From assembly GCA_007922305.1 (NCBI GenBank), contig ML677344.1, positions 1,408,179-1,472,178 of the forward strand: a stretch of 64,000 nucleotides of DNA, read 5' to 3'. The notes beneath the pieces were generated by a model. That model searched no databases. It had not been told where the DNA came from and saw nothing but the letters and a program-made list of their open reading frames with translations. Shown piece by piece: positions 49,722 through 62,700 of this stretch. A program made the translations under genes and the position numbers. The DNA is from Dermatemys mawii (lineage: Eukaryota > Chordata > Testudines > Dermatemydidae). Numbering within the stretch: position 1 is the stretch's first letter; the number at the start of each line of letters is the position of its first letter.

Positions 49722-52480
49722 CTGAAAGGGCCAAGAAAAAAACAACAGTTAAAGCCTGAATGGAACATGCAGATTCATGTACAATCAGAACCAGACACTG
49801 ATTCATGTCAGGGAGAACTAATGGAAGGCAACTCTGCTTCTATCGCCCCTTTCCTCTGAGTATTCCCGCACATTTTACAGAAGTGGTCAGACAGCATCCC
49901 AATTCACTGGCAAGACAGCAGAGGTCAATGATAGAGCCAAATACATCCCAGGTTTCCTGACATCCAGACCCCTGCTGCTGGGTATTGCTGGATATTTATT
50001 TAGCACCTTTTGTCCTGAAAGATCTCAAGCTTCCTTATCAACTAATCTGGGGGAATCACTTTACTCAGCCTACCAGTGCGGCTACCTCTGAGGTAGAACA
50101 GATGCATTTCTGCCACACACAACAACGTTGCAACTGTTTCGGCGGAGCAGCAAAGAGCGCCACATCCACCTGAATGCACAGTGTAGTTGTAGTCTGAGGA
50201 CTGAAGTCCCCGAGTCGAAACACAGCTCAGATACCAATTAAAAAATTCCTTGGACTCGTGTTATCTGAGAAAAGTCAGGGCCTGAAGTTTACGTCTCAGC
50301 GAAAGCCATTTGAAGTTCTACAGTGTGTTCATGTCAGCTCCTCAAGCTGTTTTCTCTGTGGCATAATCAATTTGATCACAGTAGTGACTAGATATCAAGC
50401 AATATCAAAGTCCCATCATGCTGGGCGCTGGATAAAGACAGGAGCAGACAGTCCCTTCCCCAAAGAGCTTTGGTCTAACTAGACAAGACAGACACAGCGT
50501 AGGGGAAATGAAATCTGCAGAAGAGCTGATTCTCAAGAACACCACTGCCAGGCGGGACCGCTGCCTCCCATCTGTGCTCCCAGGAGAGCACATTAATCTT
50601 TGCTAGGCATTGTAAGTTATGCAGAGCCTGGGGGTTCTAGATTGAAGGTGTTGATGTGCAGAGCAGGCGGTGAATGCCACGGTGATGGAGAGAGCAGAGA
50701 GATTTACTCTGAGCTCTGTCAGCCAGATCCAGCCCTGCTGTAGGCAGGGATTGGAGTTACAGTAGGCCTGGATTTAACCCTCCATATCCATTTACCAAAT
50801 CAGGTCCCAAACTAGCCACCAGATAAGATTTAGCAACCATTTGCAGGATCTTCCCCTTCCCCCCAACATTTGGGGCCACTTCCTCTAGCTCTTGGGGGTA
50901 ACACCAGGGTTCCCAATAAGGAACTAGCCTAGCCGGGGTTGTGGGATCTTCTGCTAAGATGCAAGCACTAGGATGAGGGGGCAGAAGTGGTCCAATATTA
51001 ATACAGTCTGAAGTCCCACAAGCAGGGCTGCTCTGGGATCCCCCCCCAGGCACTTCCTGTTGTATGGCCAGAGGCTAGCGGAGAAGCGTCATTACCACAT
51101 CTTGGACAAGTACAGACCCTGGAGTATTTCAGTGTGCTGTCCCCAGTCAGAACACTGACTTGCCATTGCAGCTCAGCTTCCTGCAGGCTCAGTAAGGCAG
51201 AAACCAAGCATTTTTTGGACTATCCCCGTTCCCCAGCACCCTTCTTCATCGCCTAGTCATTACAGTGCCTTCTATTTCAACTCCTAAGCTTTGTCTGGCC
51301 CCCATTTCACTGCCACTCTGAGGAGCAGGTCCCTGGACAGCAGCAGTTACAGGACTGAACAGAGTACTGGGGTCAAGGATTCCCCATTTCTAACCCAGCT
51401 CTTCCTCTGGCCTTGGAATCACTCTGCCTTCATCTCCCCATCTGGGCCGTGGGGAAAGAGCCTGCCTGATTCGCAGGGGGATCGTAAGGAGTAGCTGATG
51501 TTTGTGAAGGGCAATGGAAAGTCACTCTGCCGGTGCAGGACGCCCTGGTTCAGATCCCAGAGACAGCTCCAGCCAGACTGGGTTCTAGATCGCCTTTCAG
51601 CGAAGGGGCTTGGTCCTTGAAGAGTTACATCTCCAGCTGCTTCCTCCCCACCTCCCCTGAAAGTTTAAAGCCAAGGCTCCAACATCAGGAGAAGTGGGGG
51701 GCGGGGTCACTTTCCCCATCAGAGCCGTCCCTCGCATCAGTGACATAGGGGCCTAAACAACCTGTTCTGTAGCAGACTGCACGTTTCCTTCACTGCTCGC
51801 GGCAGCCGCTGTCTCCCATCCTTCACCGTTCAGGGAGCCTCTTAGCCCCACCCCCCGTTGCCGAGACAGAACCCGTGTGGGAAGCTATGGGGCAGGGAAG
51901 TGGGGCTGCTAACAGCATCCAGCAGAGATGCTAGACACTGGGCAGCAACAGCTACTTCTGGCTCTTCCTACCCACCCCTCCCCCACTACACAGCTGGCTC
52001 TCTCTTTCCCTCCCCCCCTCCGCTAGGTCACAGCAAGCGGAGGGTTTCTCTTCACTCCAGCAGGCTCTCAGCATAGGAGCTGGCAACCTGTCAGCAGCAG
52101 CTGATTCTGCTTGGGTGACGGCCCTCCTGTCAGTGCTAAGCACCAACACTGCTCTGTCTGGAAGAGAGCAGGGAAAAAACCCAGGGGAGATCTAAAAAAT
52201 AACTGCTAAGCTGACACCAAGCAAAGTGGGGCTCAACTCCGCGGCCTTTGAATAGTAACCAGGCTTCGGGAGAGGCGGGAGCAATTCGACACTTCACGGC
52301 AGCCCCCTTTGCTGAAATGCAATCCCCAAGGGGGGCAAAACACTGCAGTCATTTAACAGCACAGGGCAATACGCCACACAGAGGTCGGGAAACGCAGCAG
52401 AACTCTGTAGCCAATTGGAACTGCTGAAGGAATTTAGGTCAGCAGTATGTAATTAACCAAACCAGACTCTAGCTAGGACA
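49722..52480. other. Upstream of NUMA1 start codon, nothing assigned
   Basis: No splice-supported exon, CpG cluster or clear repeat apart from a short MIR-like phrase near 50430-50480. Confidence 0.4.
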
Positions 52481-52488
52481 CTCTCGCA

Positions 52489-52515
52489 GAAAGTCACGTG
52501 GGAAAGTCACGTGAC
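52489..52515. promoter_or_regulatory. Tandem GTCACGTG E-box pair
   Basis: GAAAGTCACGTG occurs at 52489-52500 and again at 52502-52513, the second extending to the palindrome GTCACGTGAC, a USF/TFE-type and CLEAR-like site. A CCAAT motif lies about 80 bases before (near 52411). A regulatory role is inferred only. Confidence 0.4.
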
Positions 52516-55500
52516 CCCATGTGGTCAGGACCTCACTTTCAAATCGCATCTGAAAAGAGAGATTCCCTCCTCGCCAAGGTTGTGCCGAAACAGCAGAGGA
52601 ACAATGACCGAGGAAGGAACAGATTGACGATCACAGGTTTCAGTGTACTCAGCTAACTCTCTCCCTGGTGAAACTCCAAGGCCTTGTCTACACTAGCATT
52701 CTCACACTGTCATGGATGGAATCGCACCGCAGAGAAGTGTCAGCAAGAACCTCTTGGTGTTCACAGAGCCCAGTACACTCCTGCCAGGGATGATCCTGGC
52801 CAACGGTGCTTCCTGAGCTAGGAAAGCAAGGTTAATGAATTACTTTGAAATCAGCACCCTTGGCCCAGCCTACGAACTCTAGCTTCAGCAAGTGCTGGCC
52901 AGAAATCAAGAGCTCCTGGGACCCAGGCTCCTCCTCTTTCCTCTGAAATCCCAGGATAGCAACGCCAAAGAGACATGACCATGGAAATGCACCCGGGGGG
53001 AGCATGCTAGAGGTTTTGCTGTGGCATGAGCTGAAAGCTAAGACCTGCACATATCTGACTTTCCTTAACCACGTCAGAGCCTCCCACCCTTATAAAGCTT
53101 CCAAGGCAGCACTTTATAACACACCCTTTGAGATTTTCAGGTTCTTTTCCTTGCCTGGGTTTTTCTGGAAGAATCTGACTCCTTCGGGGGGGGGGGGGGA
53201 GAAAACCCCCACATAAAATTCCTCAGATTCCCACGTTTTCCTGGAGACCTGGAAAGAGGTGTTCCGGAGAGAGCTGGAGAGGCTTGTTCCCTGGAGAGAT
53301 GAAAGGGCGCTTCTCACATTTCAAACACCCTGCTAAGAAACTCCTCCCCTGCTCCGCTCCATGGTCTCCAGTTAACTCTTTCTGGGGAATCACAGCAGCA
53401 CCGAGGCTGTCCTGGGAGGGAAGGGAGACACCCTACACCTGCAGCCATTGCAGACACACTGCACTGCTGTATGTTTACCTCTGGCATGTACCATGAAGTA
53501 AGCGCTAAGAGCCAGTCACTTCCAGAGCTGCCAGCTCCATTTCCTTCTGATGGCTGGAGCTAACGCAAACCACCTGCTCGAAGGGATGAAATCCAACTCT
53601 CAGATTCTGGATTCCAAGTAGGAGAGCTCTAGGCAAGGGAAGCTGCAGTAAGTACCAGCAGAGAGGCCCACTCCCGAGTGCCACAGCGGATTACTAGCCC
53701 GTTGGAGCAGACTGCCTCTTTACTCTAGCCTCACTTGGTTACATGGCAGCTCAGCAGCAGCGCAGCGACCTTTGCTTCCTGTGGGGTTGCCACCCTGTTA
53801 CAGCACAGCAGAGAATGAACGCAGATAAAACATGCGGAATACTGGGCACTGCAGTACAGTGCTGAAGGAGACCGGATGGCTAAGAGGGCTACCACTCAGA
53901 TTTGGGGAGGGGGAAGAAGTGGTTATAACCAGAGCTCCGAGGAAGGTCAGCCAAAGTTCAGACACCTACTAGCCAGAGGACTAAACCTTCTAGCCAAAAG
54001 TAGGTAAGGAAGAAGGGGCTCGGGGGGCACCCACCAGTGAGGTCCAGACCCACTGCCAAACCCAGCTGCCAGGAAAGGGCAGGGTGCTGTGCTTTTTACC
54101 TGCATGCTGTTCCTACTGGCTGCTTAGGGCCGCTCGGATCAGCCTCTGGCTAATAGATGTTCGAACAGGTGTTGGAAAAGCAAGGCTGGATCTCTGCTCC
54201 CCACTGCAGAGCTCCCTGGCTTCTTTAAGGGGTGCAAGACAGGTCTTCACTTACTCTCTCCTTCAAACTTCTTGTGTCGCCTTCCTCACCAGGAGAGCTC
54301 CACTTCCCAAGCTAGCCGCAGGTCCTCAGAGCTCTCCCAAGCACGAGCACGTGGCCTGATTCCTGACCAGGGCCTTGTTGTCCATAGGTGCTAAACACCA
54401 GCAGTGAAACTGACCAGTGGGGTTCATTTAAATCCAGCTGCTGTTTGCCAGAGCCTGGGGCAGCAGCAGTAATAATAGAGTGGTCTGTCTACAGACTCAG
54501 AGATGACACGGCATCAGTTCACGCTCCGTGTGCGTCGGGAAAGCTTTCCTTGCAGCCACAAGGACTTGGAACTTGTGCTTTAAAAGATAAAATTGATGCT
54601 GCAGAAGGTGATGGGTTAGACTCTCACTAGGGAAGATTTCCTTCTTGTTGCTGGCTTCTTGTATGCCATTTCTCACTACCGTCTGGAGAAGAGAACAGAG
54701 AATGTCTGTGCAAACCATGGCTTTGCTGAAAAACACACCACCTGTTACACCTAAATTCCAGCACACAACGGGATACAGAACCTACTGGCTCCTGGTCACA
54801 GGTTCACTAGTTCAAACCTAGCTCAGGTTGGCAGGGCCAAACATGTTTCCCTTGTGATGGCTGCTGTCACTTACATGTAGGGAGATGCTTTTTGATTCTC
54901 TTTGAGCTGTAGTGGCAGAGATTCAGGAGCTGAAGGTCCAGCGTTCTGCTCCCAACTTCACAGGGGTCATGGTTTATCTAGAGATTATGCAAGAGTCCAG
55001 ATACTCTGGTGATGAGCATCTTTAGTGCACCTGAGTTGAACAGTCTTGGTCTAATTCCTAGCAGGCAGCTTTTCACATCACAATTGGCACTCTTTGTTGG
55101 CAATTTCAGCAGACTGCCAGAAGACTGAATACCCCAGGGAAACTGTTGCCTCATCCCTAGAGATAGCTTTTCCAAATCAGGACTGAGATGTAGTGGGAGC
55201 AGGGTAAAGACTTGCCAGTGAAAGCTGATGGAGATCGCAAGAAATTCTGGGTTTTTTAAAAAACCCTCCAGGCTATGTTTCTAACTTGAATGCGTTACAT
55301 TGTGCACCTCAAACTGCCCTGTTTCTCATCTGCAGCTCAGCCCCTCTTATTCAGGTACTTAACCTTTGGAATACAAAATTGAAAATTTTAGCTTAAGTAA
55401 CTGATCTTTGCAACACCTCTGAGGCTCTAGCCCCGTTATCCAGATGGAAAGAGCGAGGCACAGAGTGAAACACCCTGTTACTACTTGGTCCTTCCTCCTC

Positions 55501-57399
55501 CTGGCCGCTGGCTTGTCTCATCTTGCCTTTTAGATCAGTTCTTTAGGGCATGAACTCCTTTAAGGCGTAGGATGCCTAGCATAATAGGGCCACCCCGGTG
55601 AGCTCTACAATGCAAATAATAAAATAGTAGGTTAAGTGAATTGCCCAAGAACAAAGGAAATCAGTGTCCAAGATGGAATTTTAATGCCAGCATTCTTCGC
55701 ACTCAGTCTTGTACTCAGATCACTTCTCTGTCACAGCGAGCCTGTGGTCCTGCTGATGCCTGGCAGAAGATTCTACGCCTGGCAGAGCGGCTCACTCCCT
55801 GCAGAGCGTAAGGACCATATATTGCCTTGGCGGAGGAGACATGCCAGCCATCAATCTTCTTTGCTTTAGACAGACATGCTTGCTGCTCTCTTCCTCTAGG
55901 CTCCCTCATTTCAGGTCAGCAGCTCAATGCATCAAAGGGAAGAAAAAAAATTAATTTCCGCTGCAAGGCCACGTTCACCAGGGTGGAATCTGTGTTCGCA
56001 ATACCTGAATAAAAGCTTTCAAAAGCGATGTAACAAAAGGAGTAGTCTTGCTACCAGTGTTTTACCACTGCCGTGACCACCCTGACACCCATAGCCCCAC
56101 ACCGCTGCCGAAGCTGCATCCTCACCTGGACTGAACACAAGGGGAGTAAAATCCAACCTTGATAGAATACGGGGCACTCAAGGTTCAATACATGGCCGTT
56201 CAAGGGAATTACGGCAGCAATGGACAGAGACATGACTGTTTGTTTTTAACACAAGGGATTGTGCTCTGCTGCTTGACCTGAGTGGCTAACCCAGCCAAAA
56301 TACCATGTTAGGCAAAGGTGTTCCTTTGGATTTAGCAATTCTGCTAACAAACCACACAGCCAGAGGAGGGGACAATCCACTCCTCTAGTTTCCACACACA
56401 GCTGCTTGTTTATATTCTCCCTCTTCCCTCCCTCCCGCCCCCTGATTTCTATTCCTCAGAGCTCTGGCCTGGATTTAGACGAAAGAGGAGGAACAGGGGG
56501 CGTGATCCTTTTGCAGAAAGCACGCAGCAATTTGCCTCAATTTGAGCACTTGCCACTTGGGTCATTAACCAACACCACCGTCTTTCCTGTACATCTCTCC
56601 CGCTCCCCCCTGCCCCGCAATCAGGTTTGCTTCTGTTCCCTGCCCCCACCACCGAGCGCAGTCAGTACAAAGACACTTATTTTGAAAAAAACCCACCCTC
56701 TCCATGGGAAGCCAAAACTCCCGGATGTTGGCAAATCAAACAGCTTGTCGCTTCAGAGTTTAGCTACTTATTCGCACCTTTCAGGGCAAGCAGGAGATCT
56801 TGATCCTGCTGATTTTAAAGAATCTCAATATTCCAGCCCGACTTTGGCGCTAGGAGATGGTGATTTTTTTTTTAAATACCCCCCTCCACGCCGCCCCCCT
56901 CCATCCATGTTTAAACAAACAAGGAAGATAGAGAAAGTCTTCGCTGAGGCCTTACCAGACTTCTAAAGCCACAATCTGTGTAAGGTTTTTAATCCGCCAT
57001 TAGCACTGAAAACCTTGGAAGAGACCAAAAAAGGGAGAGTAACCACACACAAAAGAAAAGTTGTTGGTTTTCTTCTCAGGCTGGCAGGAGATGGTTCCCC
57101 CGCTTCCTGGCCCACGGCCAGAGAGACGTCACAGCAAGGAGTCTGCTTTCTTTAAAGGCACACGGCACAAAAAGACGTGTGGCAGAAGCAGTCTCAGTAG
57201 GTGGCAAGCTGCCACCAAGTTCAGAAATGGACAGTCATGCTAAATGGACACACTGTAGGAGACCGATCCGCCCCTATTAAACCTTTTCCTAGATATAGAC
57301 GCTCGATGCGAGCAGTTCATACCTTGGCACCCCACCAGAGAAGGAAGGATCAGACTTGGCACTTACGCAGTGCCACACAGACATTAAAGGGAAATCCTT
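52516..57399. other. Unassigned DNA upstream of NUMA1
   Basis: Contains a G-run (about 53187-53199), a MITE-like end AAGGCCTTGTCTACACTAG at 52679 and weak MIR-like text near 55440. A 186-codon open frame at 56406-56966 has no recognisable domain. One or more NUMA1 5' UTR exons could hide here, but none could be shown. Confidence 0.35.
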
Positions 57400-57612
57400 A
57401 GGCAGCCTTGTTAGTTTCACAGCTCCATGTGAAGCTAGACAAATTCAGACTGGAAGTAAGGTGTTAATTACTCTCACCCTTAAAAATGTATCACTGGAAC
57501 AATTTACCAAGGGAATTATTTGGAGGCCTTGGCTATAAAGCCCAGTGCTACACAGGAGGGCAGACGAAATCATCACAATGTTCCCTTCTGGCCCTCGAAG
57601 CCATGGACAGTA
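57400..57612 (+). mobile_element. CR1 subfamily 3' end, sense
   Basis: Reads 'CTGGAACAATTTACCAAGGG…' and ends 'AATGTTCCCTTCTGGCCCTCGAAG', the same terminus as at 25548-25710. Confidence 0.65.
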
Positions 57613-58855
57613 ATTTTCAATTTGGCCATTTAAGAGCAATTCCGCTCCACGCCCCATCATCTCCAAAAGGTCTGGGAACCAGAGTGGGGCTAGGGATGGG
57701 GCATTATTAAAAACAGGCAGCCTGCTCACAGAGACTATTACTTTGACTCTGTGTCACTGTAACACAACTGCTATCAAAAAAGGGGGCTGGGGACCCAAGC
57801 ACCAATATAACATCATTTTCAGTGTGTGTTTGAGACCCCGGATACTCTGCAATTCAGACTTGAGGACGCAGATCCAGCTAACCTGGCTTTTCAGATGGTT
57901 TGGTTGGGGAAAAGCCTTGTTTAAGCGCACATGGGTTGTGTGCAGTTGTGGACTGGCACAATTCCACCAGAACTCTGTGGAGCTGGAACTATGCTTAAGC
58001 GAGTTTTAGAGTTTAACTCTCTACAACACAAGGACTCAAAAAGAGGACCTAGATACCACCAGATTTAAAAAAAAAAAAAAAAAAAAAAGCACGAAAGGAA
58101 CATCCCAATTATTGCTGGTGTAAGAACTTAGCATTAACAAAAAAGTCTGTAAATTCATGAAGGGTGAAAAGTGCCCTTCAACCTGGGCAGATCAGTGTTT
58201 AACCCTTTCCCTGCTGCCATCTGAAATACACAGACATGTTTGAACTAATCCTTTCTGTTGTGGTTGGTTACATCTCAGACTTCCCTTGGACATATGGCTG
58301 CTGAAACTGATGCACATTCCTGCAGTGGCCAGAGGGTTTCCAGCTGCCTGCCCACTCTTGCAATGACGTGGGAATTTGAAGGGAACTGTTTGAGTTTTTC
58401 CCCCTGCCGCGATTTAAAGGGTCGTCCCAAACGCATACCAACAGGATGTGCAAGCCAGCAGAGCTTTCAGCCCTAGGACGTGTCCTGTCAGTAAAGCAGG
58501 AGCTGATGCCCAGCTGCTGCTAAGTGCACAATGGCCAATGCACTAGTCTGCACAGTTGCTGCACACTGGGAAGCTAGATTACAGCCTTGCATGCACGTCG
58601 GAGGATACAAGCAGCATGGTAGCCCTCGTCAAGCTATGCAGCTTCCTTTCTAAATTCAGTCTTGTATCGCTAGACTTGCCTTTGAGCTGAACGGTTGCTG
58701 ATACACTTTGGGGGGAATTGAAGGGCCAACACAGCTGGCTGAATGGACGCAAAGCTGTCAATAGAAGTTGGTGTTTTGGGGTGAACCTCTGGTCAGAGCA
58801 CAGGACTAGGTACATGAGACTTTGCTTCTGGCTCCCGGTTCTGCAGATGACTCAC
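57613..58855. other. No gene recognised; poly-A run at 58063-58088
   Basis: Unassigned, with an A-run of about 25 that may mark an old retroposed end. Confidence 0.4.
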
Positions 58856-59146
58856 TATGGGTACGTCCTCAGTACCGCAGGCAGCGGTTGATGTTTTAGC
58901 GATCGATTTCTCAAGTCTCGTGAGGACACGAGAAATCGATCGCTAGCGCTGGCCCCGTCGACTCCGGAACTCCAGCTCCCCCGGAGGAGTAAGCCGGAGT
59001 CGACGGGAGAGCACACCGCCGACTGCCGTCACCGTGAGGACGGGAGGTAAGTCGGCTGCAGATACGCCGACTTCAGCTACATGATTCACGTAGGTGAAGT
59101 TGCGTATCTGCAGTCGATCCCCCGCCCTAGTGAAGACCAGCCTTAT
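58856..59146. mobile_element. Palindromic MITE, copy 3
   Basis: Inverted relative to copy 2: starts TATGGGTACGTCCTCAGTAC and ends AGTGAAGACCAGCCTTA. It keeps the arms AGCGATCGATTTCTC / GAGAAATCGATCGCT and GTCGACTCCGG / CCGGAGTCGAC. Confidence 0.8.
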
Positions 59147-59339
59147 ATGACAGTGGGAAAATCACAGCCTTTGCCTTCAGTTTCTCCCAACACAGTGTTC
59201 CCAGAAGGGAGCACACTACTTCCTATTTTGCAGATGGTTTGAGGTTTACTTCATTAGTGTCTGTACAGTATTCAAGACCATCAGAAAGCAACAGGTACTA
59301 ACGGCAGAGTGTTCTGACTGTATATGGGCAAGGACAATG

Positions 59340-59605
59340 CTTTCCTGTCCTCAGAGGATCTCAAAGTGCTTTGCAGACATCACTTAATTAAGCCTTACAA
59401 ATACACTTGAAGCAAGAATCATCCTATTTTTCAGATGGAGAAGCGGAGGCACGGTTTAGTTACTTTTCCAAGATCACACAGGCAGAGCCATTATTATTTC
59501 TATTAGCACCTAAGAACCCTAGTCATAGGCTAGAACCTCACTGTGCTAGGCATTGTACAAACACAAAGAGACAGTTTCTGCCCTAGAGCCTGGAATAGAA
59601 CCCAG
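59340..59605 (+). repeat. MIR-like SINE material
   Basis: TCTCAAAGTGCTTTGCAGAC, then CAGATGGAGAAGCGGAGGCAC and AAGATCACACAGGCAGAG follow the MIR order. A second related piece (CTGTGCTAGGCATTGTACAA) follows. Confidence 0.65.
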
Positions 59606-60415
59606 AAGTCCAATTCCTGCTCCCGTTACAATGCCTCTGCTACATAGAAAGCTTTCTATTTCCAGTCACATTCACTCTTGACAAGTAAAAGAATCACTTG
59701 TTGGAAAGCATTTTGCCTACTCTTGGTACAACACCCAAGATCACTAATATTAGGCTTGGAAGGATTAGATTTTTACTGGTAAATGCCAGTAAAGGTCCAT
59801 TTCACTATACACACATCTGTATATTTCTTTTATAGATAAGAAAGAAAAATGCTGCTTGGTAACTTCTTAGTGTCAAAATCCAGTGATTTAGACTTCTGAG
59901 TTAGACTTGTTACAAACAGACTAAGGAATGAACAGGTACCATTTTGTTTTTATTTAAGGGTATTTACTTTGTATATTTTGACATGGGATATTGACAATTT
60001 GTGCTTTAGCGGTTTATAAATCTTTAACTTTTTGAATACCAACATCTAAAGTCATTAAAAATAATCATCTAGGCTCCCTACCCGCTAATTTCCCACAACT
60101 GAAAATATAAATAAAAAATGCTTAAGAAAACATCAATATCTATTAAAATTACAAAAAAAATTGAATCCTGCTAAGCTTAACTATAATTGAAAGACTGGAG
60201 ACAGTCTTTTTCCTATTTATTTTGTGCAAATTATAGTACTTCATATATGGCCCATTTCATTTCCCCCACATTCAATTTCTCCTCTTTGAGTCTTTTATGC
60301 AAGGGGGAAACCCATTTTTTAAAACATTCATAAATGTGGTAGTAAGACCAGAGAAGTTCGCACAGGCACTAGTAGACAGGTACTTACACCTTATGATGGC
60401 AAGTGGTATTATAAG

Positions 60416-61080
60416 CAGGGCTGTCAAGTGATTAAAAAAAATTAACTGCGATTAATTACTTGGTTAAACAATAATAAAATACCATTTAAATATTTTTGGA
60501 TCTTTTTTACGTTTTCAAAATATATCAATTTCAATTACAACACAAATACAAAGTGTACTGTGCTCACTTGATATTTATATTTGATTACAAATATTTACAC
60601 TATAAAAAAAGAAATAGTATTTTTCAATTCACCTCAAAGTACTGTAGTGCAATCCCTTTATCATGAAAGTTGAACTTACAATTGTAGAATTATCTACAAA
60701 AAAATCTGCACTCAAAAATAAAATATAAAACTTTAGAGCCTACAAGTCCACTCAGTCCTACTTCTTGTTCAGCCAATCGCTCAAAAAAACAAGTTCATTT
60801 ACATTTGCAGGAGATAATGCTGCCTGCTTCTTGTTTACAATGTCACCTGAAAGTGAGAACAGGCATTTGCATGGCAGTGTTGTAGCCATGCAAGATATTT
60901 ACATGCCAGATGCGCTAAAAATTCATATGTCCCTTTATGCTTCAACCACCGTTCCAGAAGACATGCATCCATGGTGATGAAGGGTTCTGCTTAATAACAG
61001 TCCAAAACAATGTGGACCAATGTCTCTTGTCCAAAGCTTTTATCCAAGACCATCATATTCAGCACCAATGTTCCAAGGGA
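60416..61080. repeat. Old interspersed repeat, possibly DNA-transposon derived
   Basis: Starts 'CAGGGCTGTCAAGTGATTAAAAAAAATTAACTGCGATTAATTA', a family I recall from many reptile contigs. The minus strand has scattered peptide-like segments without an intact frame. Class uncertain. Confidence 0.45.
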
Positions 61081-61142
61081 CTCGGACTCTGGTACATAAA
61101 CACTTACACACATCCTGATCCTCAAAGTCAGGAAACCCTAGA

Positions 61143-62700
61143 TTTAATCATAGAATCAGAACTGGAAGGGACATTGAGAGGTCGTCTAGTCCAGTCCCCT
61201 GCACTCATGGCAGGACTAAGTACTATCTGGACCGGGGTCAGCAACCTTTCAGAAGTGGTGTGCCAAGTCTTCATTTATTCACTCTAATTTAAGGTTTCGT
61301 GTGCCTGTAATACATTTTAACGTTTTTAGGAGGTCTCTTTCTATAAGTCTATAACATGTAACTAAACTATTGCTGTATGTAAAATAAGTGAGGTTTTTAA
61401 AATGTTTAAGAAGCTTCATTTAAAATTAAATTAAAATGCAGAACTCCAAGGCCTGGTGGCCAGGACCTGGCCAGTGCGAGCGCCTCTGAAAATCAGCTTG
61501 CGTGCCACCTTCGGCACCCGTGCCATAGGTTGCCTACGCTGATCTAGACCACCCGACAGGTGTTCGGAGGTTTTTAAGAGCAAGTTAGCCAATGATGGAG
61601 ATCCCACAACCTCCCTAGACAAGTTAACCCAGCGCTTAACCACCCTGACAGTTAGGAAGTTTTCCCTAATGTCCAGCCTAAACCTCCCTTGCTGCAATTT
61701 AAGCCCTTTGCTTCTTGTCCTATCCTCAGAGGTTAAGAACAATTCTTCTCCCTCCTCCTTGTAACTACCTTTTACATACTTGAAAAACTATTATGTCCCC
61801 CCCTCGGTCTTCTCTTCTTTAGACTAAACAAACCCAATTTTTTCAACCTACCCTCATAGGTCATATCTTCTAGATCTTTAATCATTTTTGTGGCTCTTCT
61901 CTGGACTTTCTCCAATTTGTCCACATCCTTCCTGAAATGTGGCATCCAGAACTGGATGCAGTACTCCAGTTGAGGCCTAACCAGTGCTGAGTAGAGCAGA
62001 AGAATAACTTCTCATACCTTGCTTACAACACTCCTGCTAATACAGAATGTTTGCTTTTTTGCAATAGTGTTACACTTTTGACTCATATTTAGCTTGTGAT
62101 CCATGGTGACCCACAGATCCCTTTCTGCAGTACTCCTTCCTAGACAGTCATTTCCCATTTTGTGTGTGTGCGCAACTGATTGTTCCTTCCCAAGTGGAGT
62201 ACTTTGCATTAATCCTTACTGAATTTCATCCCTTTTACTTCAGGCCATTTCTCCAGTTTGTCCAGATCATTTTGAATTTTAATCCTATTCTCCAAAGCAC
62301 TTGCAAACTCTCCCAGCTTGGTATCGTCCACAAACTTTGTAAGTGTCCTCTCTATGCCATTATCGAAATCATTGATGAAGATTTTGAACAGAACCGGGCC
62401 CAGAACTGATCCCTGCAGGACCTCACTCGTTATGCCTTTCCAGCTTGACTGAACCATTGATAATACTCTCTAGGAACGCTTTTCCAATCAGTTATGCACC
62501 AACCTCACAGTAGCTCCATCTAGGTTGTATTTCCCTTGTATGTTTATGAGAAGGTCATGAGAGACAGCATCAAAAACCTTACTAAAGTCAAGACATGCCA
62601 CATCTACCACTTTCCCCGCATCTACAAGGCTTGTTACTCTGTCAAAGAAAGCTATCAGGTTGGTTTGACACGACTTGTTCTTGACTGATATGCTGTTACA
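61143..62700 (-). mobile_element. CR1 LINE, antisense, with reverse-transcriptase remnant
   Basis: The 3' terminus is at 61147. On the minus strand two fragments of the RT frame are readable: 62488-62690 with V-A-C-L-D-F-S-K and D-A-V-S-H, and 62209-62457 with G-S-V-L-G-P-V-L-F and the F-V-D-D catalytic box. Stops and shifts separate them. A hAT element interrupts it near its 3' end. Confidence 0.88.
61233..61541. mobile_element. Non-autonomous hAT element nested in CR1
   Basis: Ends CGGGGTCAGCAACC and GGTTGCCTACGCTG are inverted repeats. The flanks ATCTGGAC (61225-61232) and ATCTAGAC (61542-61549) are an 8-bp duplication with one mismatch. Confidence 0.85.

Noticed and set aside
56406..56966. 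Open frame of 186 codons on the plus strand upstream of NUMA1
   Set aside because: No domain, no splice or promoter support, and low-complexity runs of S, P and L. On the minus strand an AGTCTG|GTAAGG donor-like site near 56955 could belong to a UTR exon, but no matching acceptor or start could be shown.
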